A DNA stretch of 64,000 nucleotides. Origin: CAWDMC01 sp963803295. Lineage in GTDB: Bacteria; Acidobacteriota; Terriglobia; UBA7540. The notes beneath the pieces are model-generated. The model searched no databases. It was not told where the DNA came from and saw nothing but the letters and a program-made list of their open reading frames with translations. The stretch is from assembly GCA_963803295.1 (NCBI GenBank), contig CAWDMC010000009.1, positions 715,793 to 779,792 of the forward strand, written 5' to 3'. Every line of letters begins with the position of its first letter. The stretch's first letter is position 1. The position numbers and the translations under genes were made by a program. This document shows positions 34,812-42,807 of this stretch, in pieces.

Positions 34812-35508
34812 CAATCGGCCCGTCGTTGTTTTGGCCAACCTTTCCGGGTTCGATGGCTCGCCAGAGTCGATGCGAAAGCTACAGCTTGAATACGGCGCCG
34901 AGATCGGCCGGGCGGTGGTGAACTTTAGGGGTCCGATGGTATTCTGCGTGATCTCACGTTATCACGGAGGCGCCTATGTGGTCTTTTCGCGGGCGCTAAA
35001 CGAGAATCTCGAAGTGGTGGCCTTGGAAGGGACTTACGCCTCGGTAATTGGAGGCGCACCCGCAGCGGCGGTGGTTTTCGCCCGCGAAGTGGATGCCCGC
35101 GCCCGTAAGGATCCGCGCCTGCAGGAGTTGAGCCAAGCAATGGCCAAGGCTGACGGTGCGGACAAAAGCCGCCTGCGCGTTCAATGGAACGAATTGTTCA
35201 AGGTGGTGCACTCCGAAAAGCTGGGCGAACTGGCCGACGAATTTGACCGTGTCCACAGCGTGCATCGGGCTTTGCAGGTGGGCGCCTTGCATCGTATTAT
35301 TCCTCCCGCAACTCTGCGCCCCTATCTCATCGATGCGGTGGAGCGCGGCATCCGAAAGGAAGAATCGACATTCGATAAGCCAACAGCCAAGACTGCGAAA
35401 CTGAAGACACTGGCGGCTGCGTCCTCCTCCGGGCCTCTCGAGTTGATCGGGTATGATCGAAGTTCGTTGGCTGGAACAAACCGAGGCGGATATCCCACAG
35501 AAGAATGA
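34798..35508 (+). CDS. Multidomain acetyl-CoA carboxylase part 3: carboxyltransferase C-half
   Basis: Coding from about 34805 (NNRPVVVLANLSGFDGSPES) with YGAEIGRAVVNFRGPMVFC and GTYASVIGGAPAAAVVFARE, the C-terminal half of the carboxyltransferase, which contributes the acyl-CoA site. ATG 34798 is only the first start codon of this frame and is probably not used. The C-terminal ~60 residues look regulatory or disordered. It overlaps the phosphopantetheinyl transferase gene by 56 bp. Together parts 1-3 would supply malonyl-CoA to the neighbouring megasynthase. Confidence 0.85.
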   Translation: MAPANNRPVVVLANLSGFDGSPESMRKLQLEYGAEIGRAVVNFRGPMVFCVISRYHGGAYVVFSRALNENLEVVALEGTYASVIGGAPAAAVVFAREVDARARKDPRLQELSQAMAKADGADKSRLRVQWNELFKVVHSEKLGELADEFDRVHSVHRALQVGALHRIIPPATLRPYLIDAVERGIRKEESTFDKPTAKTAKLKTLAAASSSGPLELIGYDRSSLAGTNRGGYPTEE

Positions 35509-36175
35509 GTGGCTAAGCGCAAACGAAGCGGACCGCCTGAATACACTGCGCTTCTCCAAACGCCGTGCCGACTGGAGGCTGGGCCGCTGGACGGCAAAGC
35601 GGGCCTTAGCCGCCTACCTGAACCTGCCCGACGATCCTGAGACTCTTGCGCGCATCGAGATACGGCCGGCTCCGTCCGGTGCACCAGAAGTCTTCATTGC
35701 CGAACAGGCGGCCGCCATTGCTATTTCAATTAGCCATCGCAGTGGCAGGGCCATCTGCGCCATTTCGTGTTCCGGGGTAGCATTAGGTTGCGATCTGGAA
35801 CTTATTGAGCCGCGCTGTGAAGCTTTCATCTCGGACTACTTCACAATTGAAGAGCAGGCGCTGATCTCGGGAACGCCTCCGGCCGGACGTAATCGAGTTG
35901 CGACCCTGCTCTGGAGCGCCAAGGAAAGCACGCTCAAGGCGTTGGGTTTGGGTCTTCGGCTTGATACCCGCTGTGTCCCAGTTTGCGTGGGCGAAGAAGT
36001 TCCGGATCTTACGTTTCCGCCGTCACATGAGCCAAGTGGTTGGCATCCACTTAAGGTTCGCTATACTGAAGGTCGCGCTTTCCAGGGTTGGTGGCGGCAG
36101 CAGAATGACTTCGCGCTGACCGTGGTCGCCGCCCCGCCGCCCGCCCCGCCGCTTTCCTTGAGGATACTAGCCTGA
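35453..36175 (+). CDS. 4'-phosphopantetheinyl transferase (Sfp/HetI type)
   Basis: 240 residues, the size of Sfp-type enzymes. Key motifs are LGCDLELIEPR (Mg-binding Asp and Glu) and LLWSAKESTLKALGLG (WxxKE). It transfers phosphopantetheine from CoA to carrier domains, here presumably the six ACP-like repeats of the megasynthase. ATG 35453 lies inside the carboxylase 3' end, so the two are translationally coupled. The C-terminal PPPAPP tail is unusual. Co-location with megasynthase and carboxylase is the best evidence for their joint function. Confidence 0.92.
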   Translation: MIEVRWLEQTEADIPQKNEWLSANEADRLNTLRFSKRRADWRLGRWTAKRALAAYLNLPDDPETLARIEIRPAPSGAPEVFIAEQAAAIAISISHRSGRAICAISCSGVALGCDLELIEPRCEAFISDYFTIEEQALISGTPPAGRNRVATLLWSAKESTLKALGLGLRLDTRCVPVCVGEEVPDLTFPPSHEPSGWHPLKVRYTEGRAFQGWWRQQNDFALTVVAAPPPAPPLSLRILA

Positions 36176-36249
36176 ATGGCAAAGGTGCTCCCATCCGAGC
36201 GTAGTTGCTCTAGGGGCCCCGTGGGGCTTCGCAAGCTGCGCCGACGACC

Positions 36250-36278
36250 TTGACAAGGCAACGGGTGATTTCTATAAT
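36250..36278 (+). promoter_or_regulatory. Consensus sigma-70 promoter for tRNA genes
   Basis: TTGACA (36250-36255) and TATAAT (36273-36278) with a 17-bp spacer, 43 bp upstream of tRNA-Gly. A perfect consensus fits a stable-RNA promoter for the tRNA-Gly and tRNA-Cys pair. Confidence 0.8.
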
Positions 36279-36321
36279 TTTGTGAAGATGTAAGTGGTTT
36301 GAATAGCGCTCGCTGGAACGA

Positions 36322-36396
36322 GCGGGAATAACTCAGTGGTAGAGTGCGACCTTGCCAAGGTCGAAGTCGCGGGTTCGAATCCCGTTTCCCGCTCCA
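36322..36396 (+). tRNA. tRNA-Gly(GCC)
   Basis: Acceptor GCGGGAA pairs with TTCCCGC; anticodon loop TTGCCAA gives GCC at 36354-36356; T-arm GGGTTCGAATCCC; CCA encoded at 36394-36396. Confidence 0.96.
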
Positions 36397-36457
36397 TTTC
36401 TGGGTGAATCACCATCATCGAGGCCCAACGACGTAATTCAGTTCGCGGAAGACGCCC

Positions 36458-36532
36458 GGCGCGGTACCCAAGTGGTAAGGGAGAGGTCTGCAAAACCTTT
36501 ATGCGTGAGTTCGATTCTCACCCGCGCCTCCA
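36458..36532 (+). tRNA. tRNA-Cys(GCA), attachment site of the integrative element
   Basis: Acceptor GGCGCGG pairs with CCGCGCC; anticodon loop CTGCAAA gives GCA at 36490-36492; CCA encoded at 36530-36532. Its 3' part from the anticodon stem onward is repeated at 53911-53960, so integration kept a complete tRNA gene at this end. Confidence 0.96.
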
Positions 36533-36533
36533 A
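36484..36533 (+). repeat. attL: 50-bp direct repeat (tRNA-Cys 3' part)
   Basis: Starts AGGTCTGCAAAACCTTTATG and ends GCGCCTCCAA. Identical to 53911-53960 over all 50 positions; the flanking bases differ on both sides. Confidence 0.93.
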
Positions 36534-36666
36534 CACTCCCTCACAGTTACCTGAACCATATAGACTTAGCATCGATTCGGCCTTTGGCCTCGATGGGGCC
36601 AAATAAGCCCGAATAGGCCGAAATCGCCCCCCAAAGCGGACAAAAAGCGGACACGATTCCGAGCTG

Positions 36667-37740
36667 TCATTGGACACCCCACGGGCTGTCCTTTTGGGCT
36701 GCCTTTTGAGACGCTTCATATCGGATCATCGCTTGCCGCTTGTGTTCAGCAGTCGGATGAACGTACTTCTGAACCATCCGGATTGACTCGTGCCCAAGAA
36801 TTGCCGCAAGGGTTGCGAGGTCAATCCCCTCCTGGGCCATTCGGGTTGCGAATGTATGCCGGAAATCGTAAAGCACAAAATGGAGCTCGGCTCGCTCGCA
36901 AACCCCATCGTGACCGGTATTCAGCTTAACGAGACGCTCATCACCAGGGCGACGCGACGAGGCAAATAGCCAGATCGAAGGCCCGGGCAGGCGCCGAGCC
37001 AGGATGTCCCGGCTTTCGGTCGTAAGGTCCAATATGCGCCGTGCAGCCTTGCTCTTTCCCTTCTGAATGTGGAGTTGGCCATTTTCCAAATCCAGATCTG
37101 ATTTCTGCAGCCCTAGAACCTCGTCAGGTCGCATCCCTTGATTCAGCATAAGGCGCGCTAGGTCGTGCAAATCCCGGTTCGCTGCGGCAAAGTGAAAATA
37201 GAGCTGCTCTTCCGTCGCGCTGATGACGTGGATCCGCACGGCGTCCGCGTCTGAGGGTATCGAAACATTACGCACGGGGTTCTGTCGAGCCCACCGCTGC
37301 TTGATCGCATACCCAAAGAACTTCGAAAGCGCGTGAAGATCATGACGCAAGGTGATATCGCGGACTTCGTGCTCATTCACGCGCCAAGCTTTGTAAGACT
37401 CGATTCTCCCCTCGCCAACCATGCCCACAGCTTCTTTCCCGAAGAACGTCTTCAAAGTTGAAAAACTCGTGCCGATGCGCCGGTAACTGTTGGGATGAGC
37501 GCGATACTCTGACCGCGTCCACTCCAGAAACTGCGCCGCCGCGTCACTGAATGTGCGGACCACGATCCGGCGAACATCCCCCTGACGGCCGTCCAGCAGC
37601 GCCTGCAGTTCGTCCGCTTCCAGTTTTCGCGCCGCGGTCACGTTGGGTTTGGTGGCGGCCAAACGAGTGCTTGCGCTGTACTCCTGACCGTCGACCTTGA
37701 AGCGGTAGTGCCATATCCCGTTGCGGTTCCTCAGTGGCAT
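36667..37740 (-). CDS. int: Tyrosine-type integrase
   Basis: 357 residues from ATG 37740 (MPLRNRNGIWHYRFKVDGQ, a common integrase N-terminus) behind AAGG; the frame is open to 37788. N-terminal arm and core-binding domains are followed by the catalytic domain with Arg in NQGMRPDEVLGL, YDFRHTFATRM, LGHESIRMVQKYVHP and nucleophile Tyr in KYVHP. It reads toward attL and ends 133 bp from it, the usual arrangement for an integrase using a tRNA site. It should catalyse integration and, with the excisionase, excision of this element. Confidence 0.93.
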   Translation of the reverse strand: MPLRNRNGIWHYRFKVDGQEYSASTRLAATKPNVTAARKLEADELQALLDGRQGDVRRIVVRTFSDAAAQFLEWTRSEYRAHPNSYRRIGTSFSTLKTFFGKEAVGMVGEGRIESYKAWRVNEHEVRDITLRHDLHALSKFFGYAIKQRWARQNPVRNVSIPSDADAVRIHVISATEEQLYFHFAAANRDLHDLARLMLNQGMRPDEVLGLQKSDLDLENGQLHIQKGKSKAARRILDLTTESRDILARRLPGPSIWLFASSRRPGDERLVKLNTGHDGVCERAELHFVLYDFRHTFATRMAQEGIDLATLAAILGHESIRMVQKYVHPTAEHKRQAMIRYEASQKAAQKDSPWGVQ

Positions 37741-37930
37741 TGACCTTCCCTCGAAGCTGCGAGTCCATCCACGCGTCCAAGTGTTCAATGGGATACCAGA
37801 TTTTGCGTCCCACGCGCAAGTAGGGCGGTCCCTTCTTCGAACTCCGCCAATCGGCGAGCGTGGCAGGCGATAGTCCCAGATTGCCAGCTACCTGCGCAAC
37901 CGAGAGCAAGTTGTCGGGCGAATACTTCAT
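37544..37930 (-). CDS. Excisionase-type helix-turn-helix protein
   Basis: From ATG 37930 with GAGG upstream. Residues 1-70 form an AlpA/Xis-like winged-HTH (SVAQVAGNLGLSPATLADWR...GPPYLRVGRKIWYPIEHLDAWM). The remaining ~60 residues are Arg/Gly-rich and overlap the integrase start by nearly 200 bp in another frame, much more than usual. A functional Xis could be complete at ~75 residues. A lost stop codon or an indel may have lengthened it. It likely directs excision and may regulate int. Confidence 0.7.
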   Translation of the reverse strand: MKYSPDNLLSVAQVAGNLGLSPATLADWRSSKKGPPYLRVGRKIWYPIEHLDAWMDSQLRGKVNATEEPQRDMALPLQGRRSGVQRKHSFGRHQTQRDRGAKTGSGRTAGAAGRPSGGCSPDRGPHIQ

Positions 37931-37957
37931 AACCAAACCTCACTGTAACATGGCCGC

Positions 37958-38377
37958 CTATTGCACTCGCGCCGGCGTGTCCACGATCGGACCCGCCGGT
38001 TCACTCAAAGCCAGTTCATCAAGGTAGCGCCGCAGATCTGCGAGCATCGCCGGACGCACTGCAGGCGCCGTCCGATCGAGGAGCGCGGAGAGGAACCGCG
38101 ACCCGCTAATCTTCCCGTCGCACACATCGTAGAGCGCGCAGGCATCCGCCACGACACCGCGAAGATCAGCGAAGCCCTGAATTTCGCGCTCTGCGATCAG
38201 GGCCCGGACCAACTCCAGCTCGGCCCGATCCGCTTCCGCCAGTGGCACAAAGCCCGCTGGTGGAGAGGGAGGTACCAGCGGAGACTCGCTAGGCACCAGC
38301 TTCCGCTCCGGAGCCTCAGGCCCGCTCTCTTTCGGCTCTTCATCGCTTGCCATCGGCAACCCTCCGTGCTCATTCAC
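37958..38377 (-). CDS. Hypothetical protein
   Basis: 139 residues, not recognised. The N-terminal third is acidic and Pro/Glu-rich, probably disordered; the remainder (~50-125) is predicted helical (ADRAELELVRALIAEREIQG...LLDRTAPAVRPAMLADLRRY). Its ATG overlaps the stop of the helicase gene (ATGA), so it is translationally coupled to it and may be a replication accessory protein. That role is inference from position only. Confidence 0.6.
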   Translation of the reverse strand: MNEHGGLPMASDEEPKESGPEAPERKLVPSESPLVPPSPPAGFVPLAEADRAELELVRALIAEREIQGFADLRGVVADACALYDVCDGKISGSRFLSALLDRTAPAVRPAMLADLRRYLDELALSEPAGPIVDTPARVQ

Positions 38378-39747
38378 TGGACAGTTCCAGGCTCTTCGGC
38401 ATCAACCCTCATACCAGGCAAAGGCATAGGAAGTGTCCTATCTTCGAGAGGCAGGATGCGAAGCGTCTTGCCTTCGAAGCGCAGCAGGAATTTATCCAGC
38501 AGACCCCTCCGCGCCTTGAGGATGCGAATCCACAGCTTGCCGCGTAGCTCCGCGTACTCTTCGGGCTTGATTTTGCCCTTCATTTCCGGGCGCCAAGCGC
38601 CAAGCAGAAAATCAGCCGAATCCTCGATCGCGCCAGAATCCCGGGCATCGAGAACCGTCACTTCCTCCGAGCCGTCTCCCGCCGTTCGCGAGGTCTGGGC
38701 CAGGAGCAACACCACGGTATTCAGCTCTTTCGCCACTTGCTTTGCGCCTCGCGCCAGCTCGGAGACTCGTTCCACGATGCTCAGTTTTTTCTGCACGGTG
38801 TCCAGATAGCCGAGGTAATCAATGACCACCAGGCGCACCGGTTTCAGCCGCCCCAGCTTCACAAGGGCACGAACCCGCCGAGTCACTTCCGGAAGAGTCA
38901 GCATCGGCTTGTCGATGATCGCCAAGCGATCGTTGAAGTTCTCCACGAATTCCCCGGCCCTCACCCAATTCCGCTGCCCTTCGCGGTAGGCCTTGATCAC
39001 ATCCTCGCGTGCTTTGCCCGCAAAAATCTGGAGGTGGCGCTCGAAGGCTTGAAGCCCGGGCATCTCGAGACTGAAGAACGCAACCCCGGCGTCCGCGTGG
39101 CAGTTCAGCACGTGCGTGATCATGTTCTGCGCAATCGCCGACTTTCCCACCCCGGTTCGCGCAATCAGGGTCACGACTTCGCCCAGCTGGAATCCGTCCG
39201 TCCGGTCATCAAGCGGTTTGATTCCGGAGTAGACAACAAACTCACTCATGCGCCGCACGTAATGTTCATAGCGAGCCGAGATCGCCTCGAGTGATTCGGC
39301 AGGTCCTTCCTCAGTGCCATCGGCGAGTAACTGATTCAAGCCGTCCACCTGGTGGCCGAGACACTCGAAACTCTCGGTATGGGCCAGCTTCTGTAAATTC
39401 TCAGCCTGCCGGATAACGCGCCGGCGGACGGCTGCCTCATGGATGATCCGCTCATAGGCGCTCAGGTTCACCGCGATCGGCACGCCGTCCGTGAGTCCCG
39501 CGAGATAGCCCAGGCCGCCGGCTTTGTCGAGTTGCCCGGTTTCGCGCAGGGCATTGCCCACGGTAACAGCGTCGAGCGGCTCTCCGACGTCTGCAAGCTG
39601 GGCCATCACCACGTAGATCCGCCGGTGAGATTCCGCGTAGAAGTCATCCGCCGCGAGCAAGATCTCCGCGTCGAAGAATCCGTTGAGCAGCATCCCCCCG
39701 AGCAGGGCCCGCTCCGCTTCGAGATTGGCAGGCAGTCTCTCACTCAT
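38374..39747 (-). CDS. DnaB-like replicative helicase
   Basis: 457 residues. The N-terminal domain (LPANLEAERALLGGMLLNGFF) is typical of DnaB. The RecA-like domain has Walker A ARTGVGKSAIAQN, Walker B VRLVVIDYLGYLD and a DARDSGAIEDSADFLL sensor-type segment. It would unwind DNA ahead of a fork, here presumably serving replication of the excised element. It is upstream of, and coupled with, the preceding hypothetical gene. Confidence 0.88.
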   Translation of the reverse strand: MSERLPANLEAERALLGGMLLNGFFDAEILLAADDFYAESHRRIYVVMAQLADVGEPLDAVTVGNALRETGQLDKAGGLGYLAGLTDGVPIAVNLSAYERIIHEAAVRRRVIRQAENLQKLAHTESFECLGHQVDGLNQLLADGTEEGPAESLEAISARYEHYVRRMSEFVVYSGIKPLDDRTDGFQLGEVVTLIARTGVGKSAIAQNMITHVLNCHADAGVAFFSLEMPGLQAFERHLQIFAGKAREDVIKAYREGQRNWVRAGEFVENFNDRLAIIDKPMLTLPEVTRRVRALVKLGRLKPVRLVVIDYLGYLDTVQKKLSIVERVSELARGAKQVAKELNTVVLLLAQTSRTAGDGSEEVTVLDARDSGAIEDSADFLLGAWRPEMKGKIKPEEYAELRGKLWIRILKARRGLLDKFLLRFEGKTLRILPLEDRTLPMPLPGMRVDAEEPGTVQ

Positions 39748-39908
39748 AGATCAGAAAACTTGAAAAAGGGCTTGAAAACGTCCAATTTCTCGCCGACACA
39801 ACGGCGACGCATCGCCGACAGAAAATGAGCCAGGATTCAAAAATGCAAACAGCATCAACCACTTGCCCCTCTGTCGTCACCGACGCTTCAGCGACCGTTC
39901 GGTGACAC

Positions 39909-40889
39909 TTAAACCGGCCGGCTGCCAGGAATGCCGCGCTCCGCCAACATGCGCTCAAGGTCCGCCTGAGTAGGTGTATCCTCGCGCCGGTGCCCGTTGC
40001 TTCCGCTCTTCCAGGCGGGAGGACCCGCCGGGCCAGTCTGATACTTCATCGAATGCCGGCAGAACTCGGTGAAGCGAAACTTCGGCTGCAGCGGTCCGTT
40101 GCTCTCCCTAGCGGAGACGAAGGCGTTCTCCAGCCATCTGACAATCGTGTCGGCGCCGACCCCGGCATGGTGCTTGAGGAGATCGTTGAGCGCCTTCCCA
40201 TCGGCGCCGTTCCAATCGGGATTGGCAATTCCCGCTCTCGTTGTACTGGCAAAGTAAGCGGTCTTGATGGCTTGATGGCGAGGGTCTGGCTGGTGCGCAG
40301 CACCAGAACTCTTCTTATCTCTATCTCTATCTCTATCTCTTCCTTTATAAGTCGACGATGTGACGACACTCGGGCGACAGTTCACCGACACAGGAATTCC
40401 TGAGGTCTCGGAAGCCACTGAAGGCACAAGCTGTAACTGTTCATCCTTCACCGACACTAGAGCGACACTCGGGCGACAATCTGCCGACACAGCCAAATCG
40501 AGCCTCGGATGCCTCCAATCATCTGTTTCTAAGGCACTTATTCGATATTCGTTGCCGCGAGCGTCCTGCACCGAGTAGCGCGCGATCAGAATCGGATAGT
40601 TGCCATGTTTTCCGCGCTCCATCCACCGCTTGATCCATCCCAGCGCCGCCAAATGATCCAACGCCCGTTGCACCGTCCGCTCCGAGACGGTCCTTCCACA
40701 GTGGCCGTGAATGGAACGCGCCGACTCAAAGCAAACCCCCACTGGCACCGAGTCGCTTCCGCCATCCACCTGGTCATTGGCTCGGAGGCAAAGGTAATCG
40801 TGGATCCCCAACTCGAGCAGATTGATTTCTCCAGATTGAACGTGTTCCAGAACCCCGCGGCGACGTCGATACCAGCCAAACCTCCCCAT
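39909..40889 (-). CDS. Phage replication-type winged-helix protein
   Basis: 326 residues. The N-terminal part contains a helix-turn-helix (GRTVSERTVQRALDHLAALGWIKRW) typical of phage or plasmid replication initiators. An Arg-Asp microrepeat GRDRDRDRDK lies in the middle, encoded by four hexanucleotide repeats at 40317-40340. The C-terminal part (LNDLLKHHAGVGADTIVRWLENAF...) resembles DnaD/replisome-organiser tails. It sits upstream of the DnaB-like gene on the same strand, so it may load that helicase. Function is inferred from fold cues and neighbours. Confidence 0.65.
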   Translation of the reverse strand: MGRFGWYRRRRGVLEHVQSGEINLLELGIHDYLCLRANDQVDGGSDSVPVGVCFESARSIHGHCGRTVSERTVQRALDHLAALGWIKRWMERGKHGNYPILIARYSVQDARGNEYRISALETDDWRHPRLDLAVSADCRPSVALVSVKDEQLQLVPSVASETSGIPVSVNCRPSVVTSSTYKGRDRDRDRDKKSSGAAHQPDPRHQAIKTAYFASTTRAGIANPDWNGADGKALNDLLKHHAGVGADTIVRWLENAFVSARESNGPLQPKFRFTEFCRHSMKYQTGPAGPPAWKSGSNGHRREDTPTQADLERMLAERGIPGSRPV

Positions 40890-40937
40890 TTAGTTCCCCC
40901 TTGTCCGCCGATGGCTATCCATTACCCTAGCTGTTAA

Positions 40938-41489
40938 CTAGCTCAGAAAGTCTAGCCACCATCCCGACTCCCCTCGACTGTGATTCAATTCGTCATGCTC
41001 AGCCCGCAGTGCCGCTTCCTGGTATTCGAGAGTCATCGCCTCGAGCGGCACTTCGGTTGACTCTTTGGCGGATACAATCGAGAGGGTCTGCGCGCCCGGC
41101 GGATCTACGACCGTCACCACTTGCTCCCGCTCTCCCCCGCCGCGAACCGCAAGGCGCGCCGGAGCCATGCCATCTTGTTTTACAGAGGGTCGCAGCGTAA
41201 ACCGGAACTGGCCCACCGTTGCTGTAGCTACGCGTGCCACCGGCATTCCCTTAAATTCAGGAACGCGTGCCACCGGCATTCCCTTAAATTCAGGAACACC
41301 CACCACGCGCATCACGCTATCCGGCCGGCAGGGCAGGCCGTGATTTATCCTCTGGAGTTGGACTTTCAGCTCGCCCAGGCGAGGCGCATACGGCGAGTGG
41401 TCAGGTAAGGAGCAAAGAAGGGAATTGACTTCATCAATGGTCTTCGCAAAAGCGCTTGCGCTGGACGAAGGGCCCGTGCTACTGTCCAT
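40938..41489 (-). CDS. Hypothetical protein with internal 11-residue duplication
   Basis: 183 residues from ATG 41489 (MDSSTGPSSSASAF) behind GGGAG; the frame is open to 41525. Not recognised. The segment VPEFKGMPVAR occurs twice in a row, encoded by a perfect 33-bp tandem duplication (41231-41263 and 41264-41296). No membrane segment or catalytic motif is visible. It lies between regulatory HTH genes and the replication genes on the same strand. Confidence 0.6.
   Translation of the reverse strand: MDSSTGPSSSASAFAKTIDEVNSLLCSLPDHSPYAPRLGELKVQLQRINHGLPCRPDSVMRVVGVPEFKGMPVARVPEFKGMPVARVATATVGQFRFTLRPSVKQDGMAPARLAVRGGGEREQVVTVVDPPGAQTLSIVSAKESTEVPLEAMTLEYQEAALRAEHDELNHSRGESGWWLDFLS
41231..41296. 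repeat. 33-bp perfect tandem duplication
   Basis: Two adjacent identical 33-bp units starting CGCGTGCCACCGGCATTCCC. The length is a multiple of three, so the host frame is kept. Confidence 0.9.
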
Positions 41490-41565
41490 ATTGTCAACTC
41501 CCGCTTGAAAAAGAAATAGCTCCACGGGGCCGCGATTCGCCGTCGCGGCCTCGCATGTTTCAGGA

Positions 41566-41802
41566 TCAGGCGCTTGCCTCTACCAACTTAGCAGGCTCTG
41601 GCGCTGTTGCCTGAGCCGTCTGGCTCGTGTCATTTCGATTGGTTTTGCCCAGGTTGCAGATCGCCTCAGGATCGAAGAATAGGGAACGCCCGAGACGAAT
41701 TGAAGGAATCTGCCCCGCCGCAGCCCAGTCGTACACAGTGCGTTCATGCACGCCCAAGAATTCAGCTACTTGACCGACCCTCCAGAATTTCTTGACCCGC
41801 AT
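41566..41802 (-). CDS. Helix-turn-helix DNA-binding protein (AlpA/excisionase family)
   Basis: 78 residues from ATG 41802 with AAGGAG at good spacing. MRVKKFWRVGQVAEFLG...HERTVYDWAAAGQIPSIRLGRS is a MerR/AlpA-like winged HTH of the excisionase family. The C-terminal ~25 residues are Ala/Thr-rich. It could control the replication operon that starts downstream on the same strand. Confidence 0.75.
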   Translation of the reverse strand: MRVKKFWRVGQVAEFLGVHERTVYDWAAAGQIPSIRLGRSLFFDPEAICNLGKTNRNDTSQTAQATAPEPAKLVEASA

Positions 41803-42023
41803 AGACGCTCCTTCCCAAATCGGGAGTGTGACTCGCCCATTCTTCAGAGCGGCTCCAAGAGACACCCTACACTCAACGAAGAGCGGCTCGCCATGCGAGA
41901 ATAATTGGTATGGATTTTCTCTGCGAGAATAAGGAGGACGATCTTTTTTCTCGCGCTATCTACTTAGGGCGGAACCGGCCTGGCACGTCACTTGCGTGGG
42001 AATTCCGACTGCGACCGTCTCAG

Positions 42024-42668
42024 CTAGGACTTTCGTTTGTAGTGATACCACACGCCGACTCTAAGGTTATCACTAAATTTCTTGAGATCGACCTTGGAAG
42101 CATCGAACTTGTCGGGAGCATCGGGCGAGAGCAGCACGGAAGCATCGGGCTGACGCAGAACCGCCATCGCGACCTTTGTCCACGATTTTCCTGACAGCTT
42201 GAGCTCGTAAGCCCTTTCGTAGAGCGCCTTATTTTTGGCACTTCCTAAAGGCCTTCCTGGACCTGGACGAACATGCTTGATCTGTTCGTAGGACACATGC
42301 GGGACGGCTGCCCGCGTCCAGTGAGTGAGCAGGAAGGCATGCAAATCTATCTTCCCTTGGCACCAATATTTCAGAGCGGCGGCTTTTCTACGCCTGGAAC
42401 TGGCGCGGCGGCGATCCATATCCCTGCGTTCAGCGAGCGTTCGGCCAAACAATAAGCGCGGAGATAGACCGAATGCTTTCGAGATTTTCGCCCTCTGTCC
42501 TGTTGAGGGCACTAAGCGCCCCGTACGAATCCGATTCAGCACGGCCGGGTCAATCCGCGCGATTCCGCCGAGCTTCTCGGGGTCGAGTCCAAGTGTCGTC
42601 ATTGCCACCCATAGGCCAAGGGGAGGCTCAGGAAATTTGGATGTCAAGCCAGGAGAATCCTTCACCAT
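42024..42668 (-). CDS. Putative repressor with XRE-like HTH
   Basis: 214 residues. An N-terminal segment (LGLWVAMTTLGLDPEKLGGIARIDPAVLNRIRTGRLVPS...RAKISKAFGLSPRLLF) has the layout of an XRE/Cro-type helix-turn-helix. The rest is basic and unassigned (RRKAAALKYWCQGKID..., GRPLGSAKNKALYERAYELK). It is divergent from the HTH gene at 42808, with an operator-like region between. That arrangement suggests a lysogeny-type repressor for the element. Confidence 0.6.
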   Translation of the reverse strand: MVKDSPGLTSKFPEPPLGLWVAMTTLGLDPEKLGGIARIDPAVLNRIRTGRLVPSTGQRAKISKAFGLSPRLLFGRTLAERRDMDRRRASSRRRKAAALKYWCQGKIDLHAFLLTHWTRAAVPHVSYEQIKHVRPGPGRPLGSAKNKALYERAYELKLSGKSWTKVAMAVLRQPDASVLLSPDAPDKFDASKVDLKKFSDNLRVGVWYHYKRKS

Positions 42669-42692
42669 AACTCGGAATTCTACACAAAAGCC

Positions 42693-42719
42693 TTTGCGAC
42701 CGCAAACGCGCGTGTTTGC
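42693..42719. promoter_or_regulatory. Operator-like overlapping dyads between divergent regulators
   Basis: TTTGCGACCGCAAA (42693-42706) is a perfect dyad, and GCAAACGCGCGTGTTTGC (42702-42719) is a second one sharing the GCAAA half-site. They lie 25-50 bp upstream of the repressor start and about 90 bp from the opposite gene. This is the expected place for repressor binding. Confidence 0.6.
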
Positions 42720-42772
42720 AAAGTTAGCAACGTTTTCGGTGCCAACCGACAGTCAGAAAACGCACTTTCCTC

Positions 42773-42801
42773 TTGACACGGCAAGCTACTTCTGATACAT
42801 A
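42773..42801 (+). promoter_or_regulatory. Sigma-70-like promoter, probably leaderless
   Basis: TTGACA (42773-42778), 17-bp spacer, TACATA (42796-42801). The ATG of the next gene is at 42808, only 6 bp after the -10 box, so transcription would begin at or just inside the start codon. Confidence 0.6.
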
Positions 42802-42807
42802 TATTGC

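Noticed and set aside
37961..38809. 282-codon plus-strand open frame across the helicase region
   Set aside because: Antisense to the DnaB-like and hypothetical genes; Arg/Ser-rich composition typical of a shadow frame.
40317..40340. Phase-variable simple repeat (four ATCTCT units)
   Set aside because: The unit is 6 bp, so copy changes keep the frame and cannot switch the gene off; only the Arg-Asp tract length would vary.
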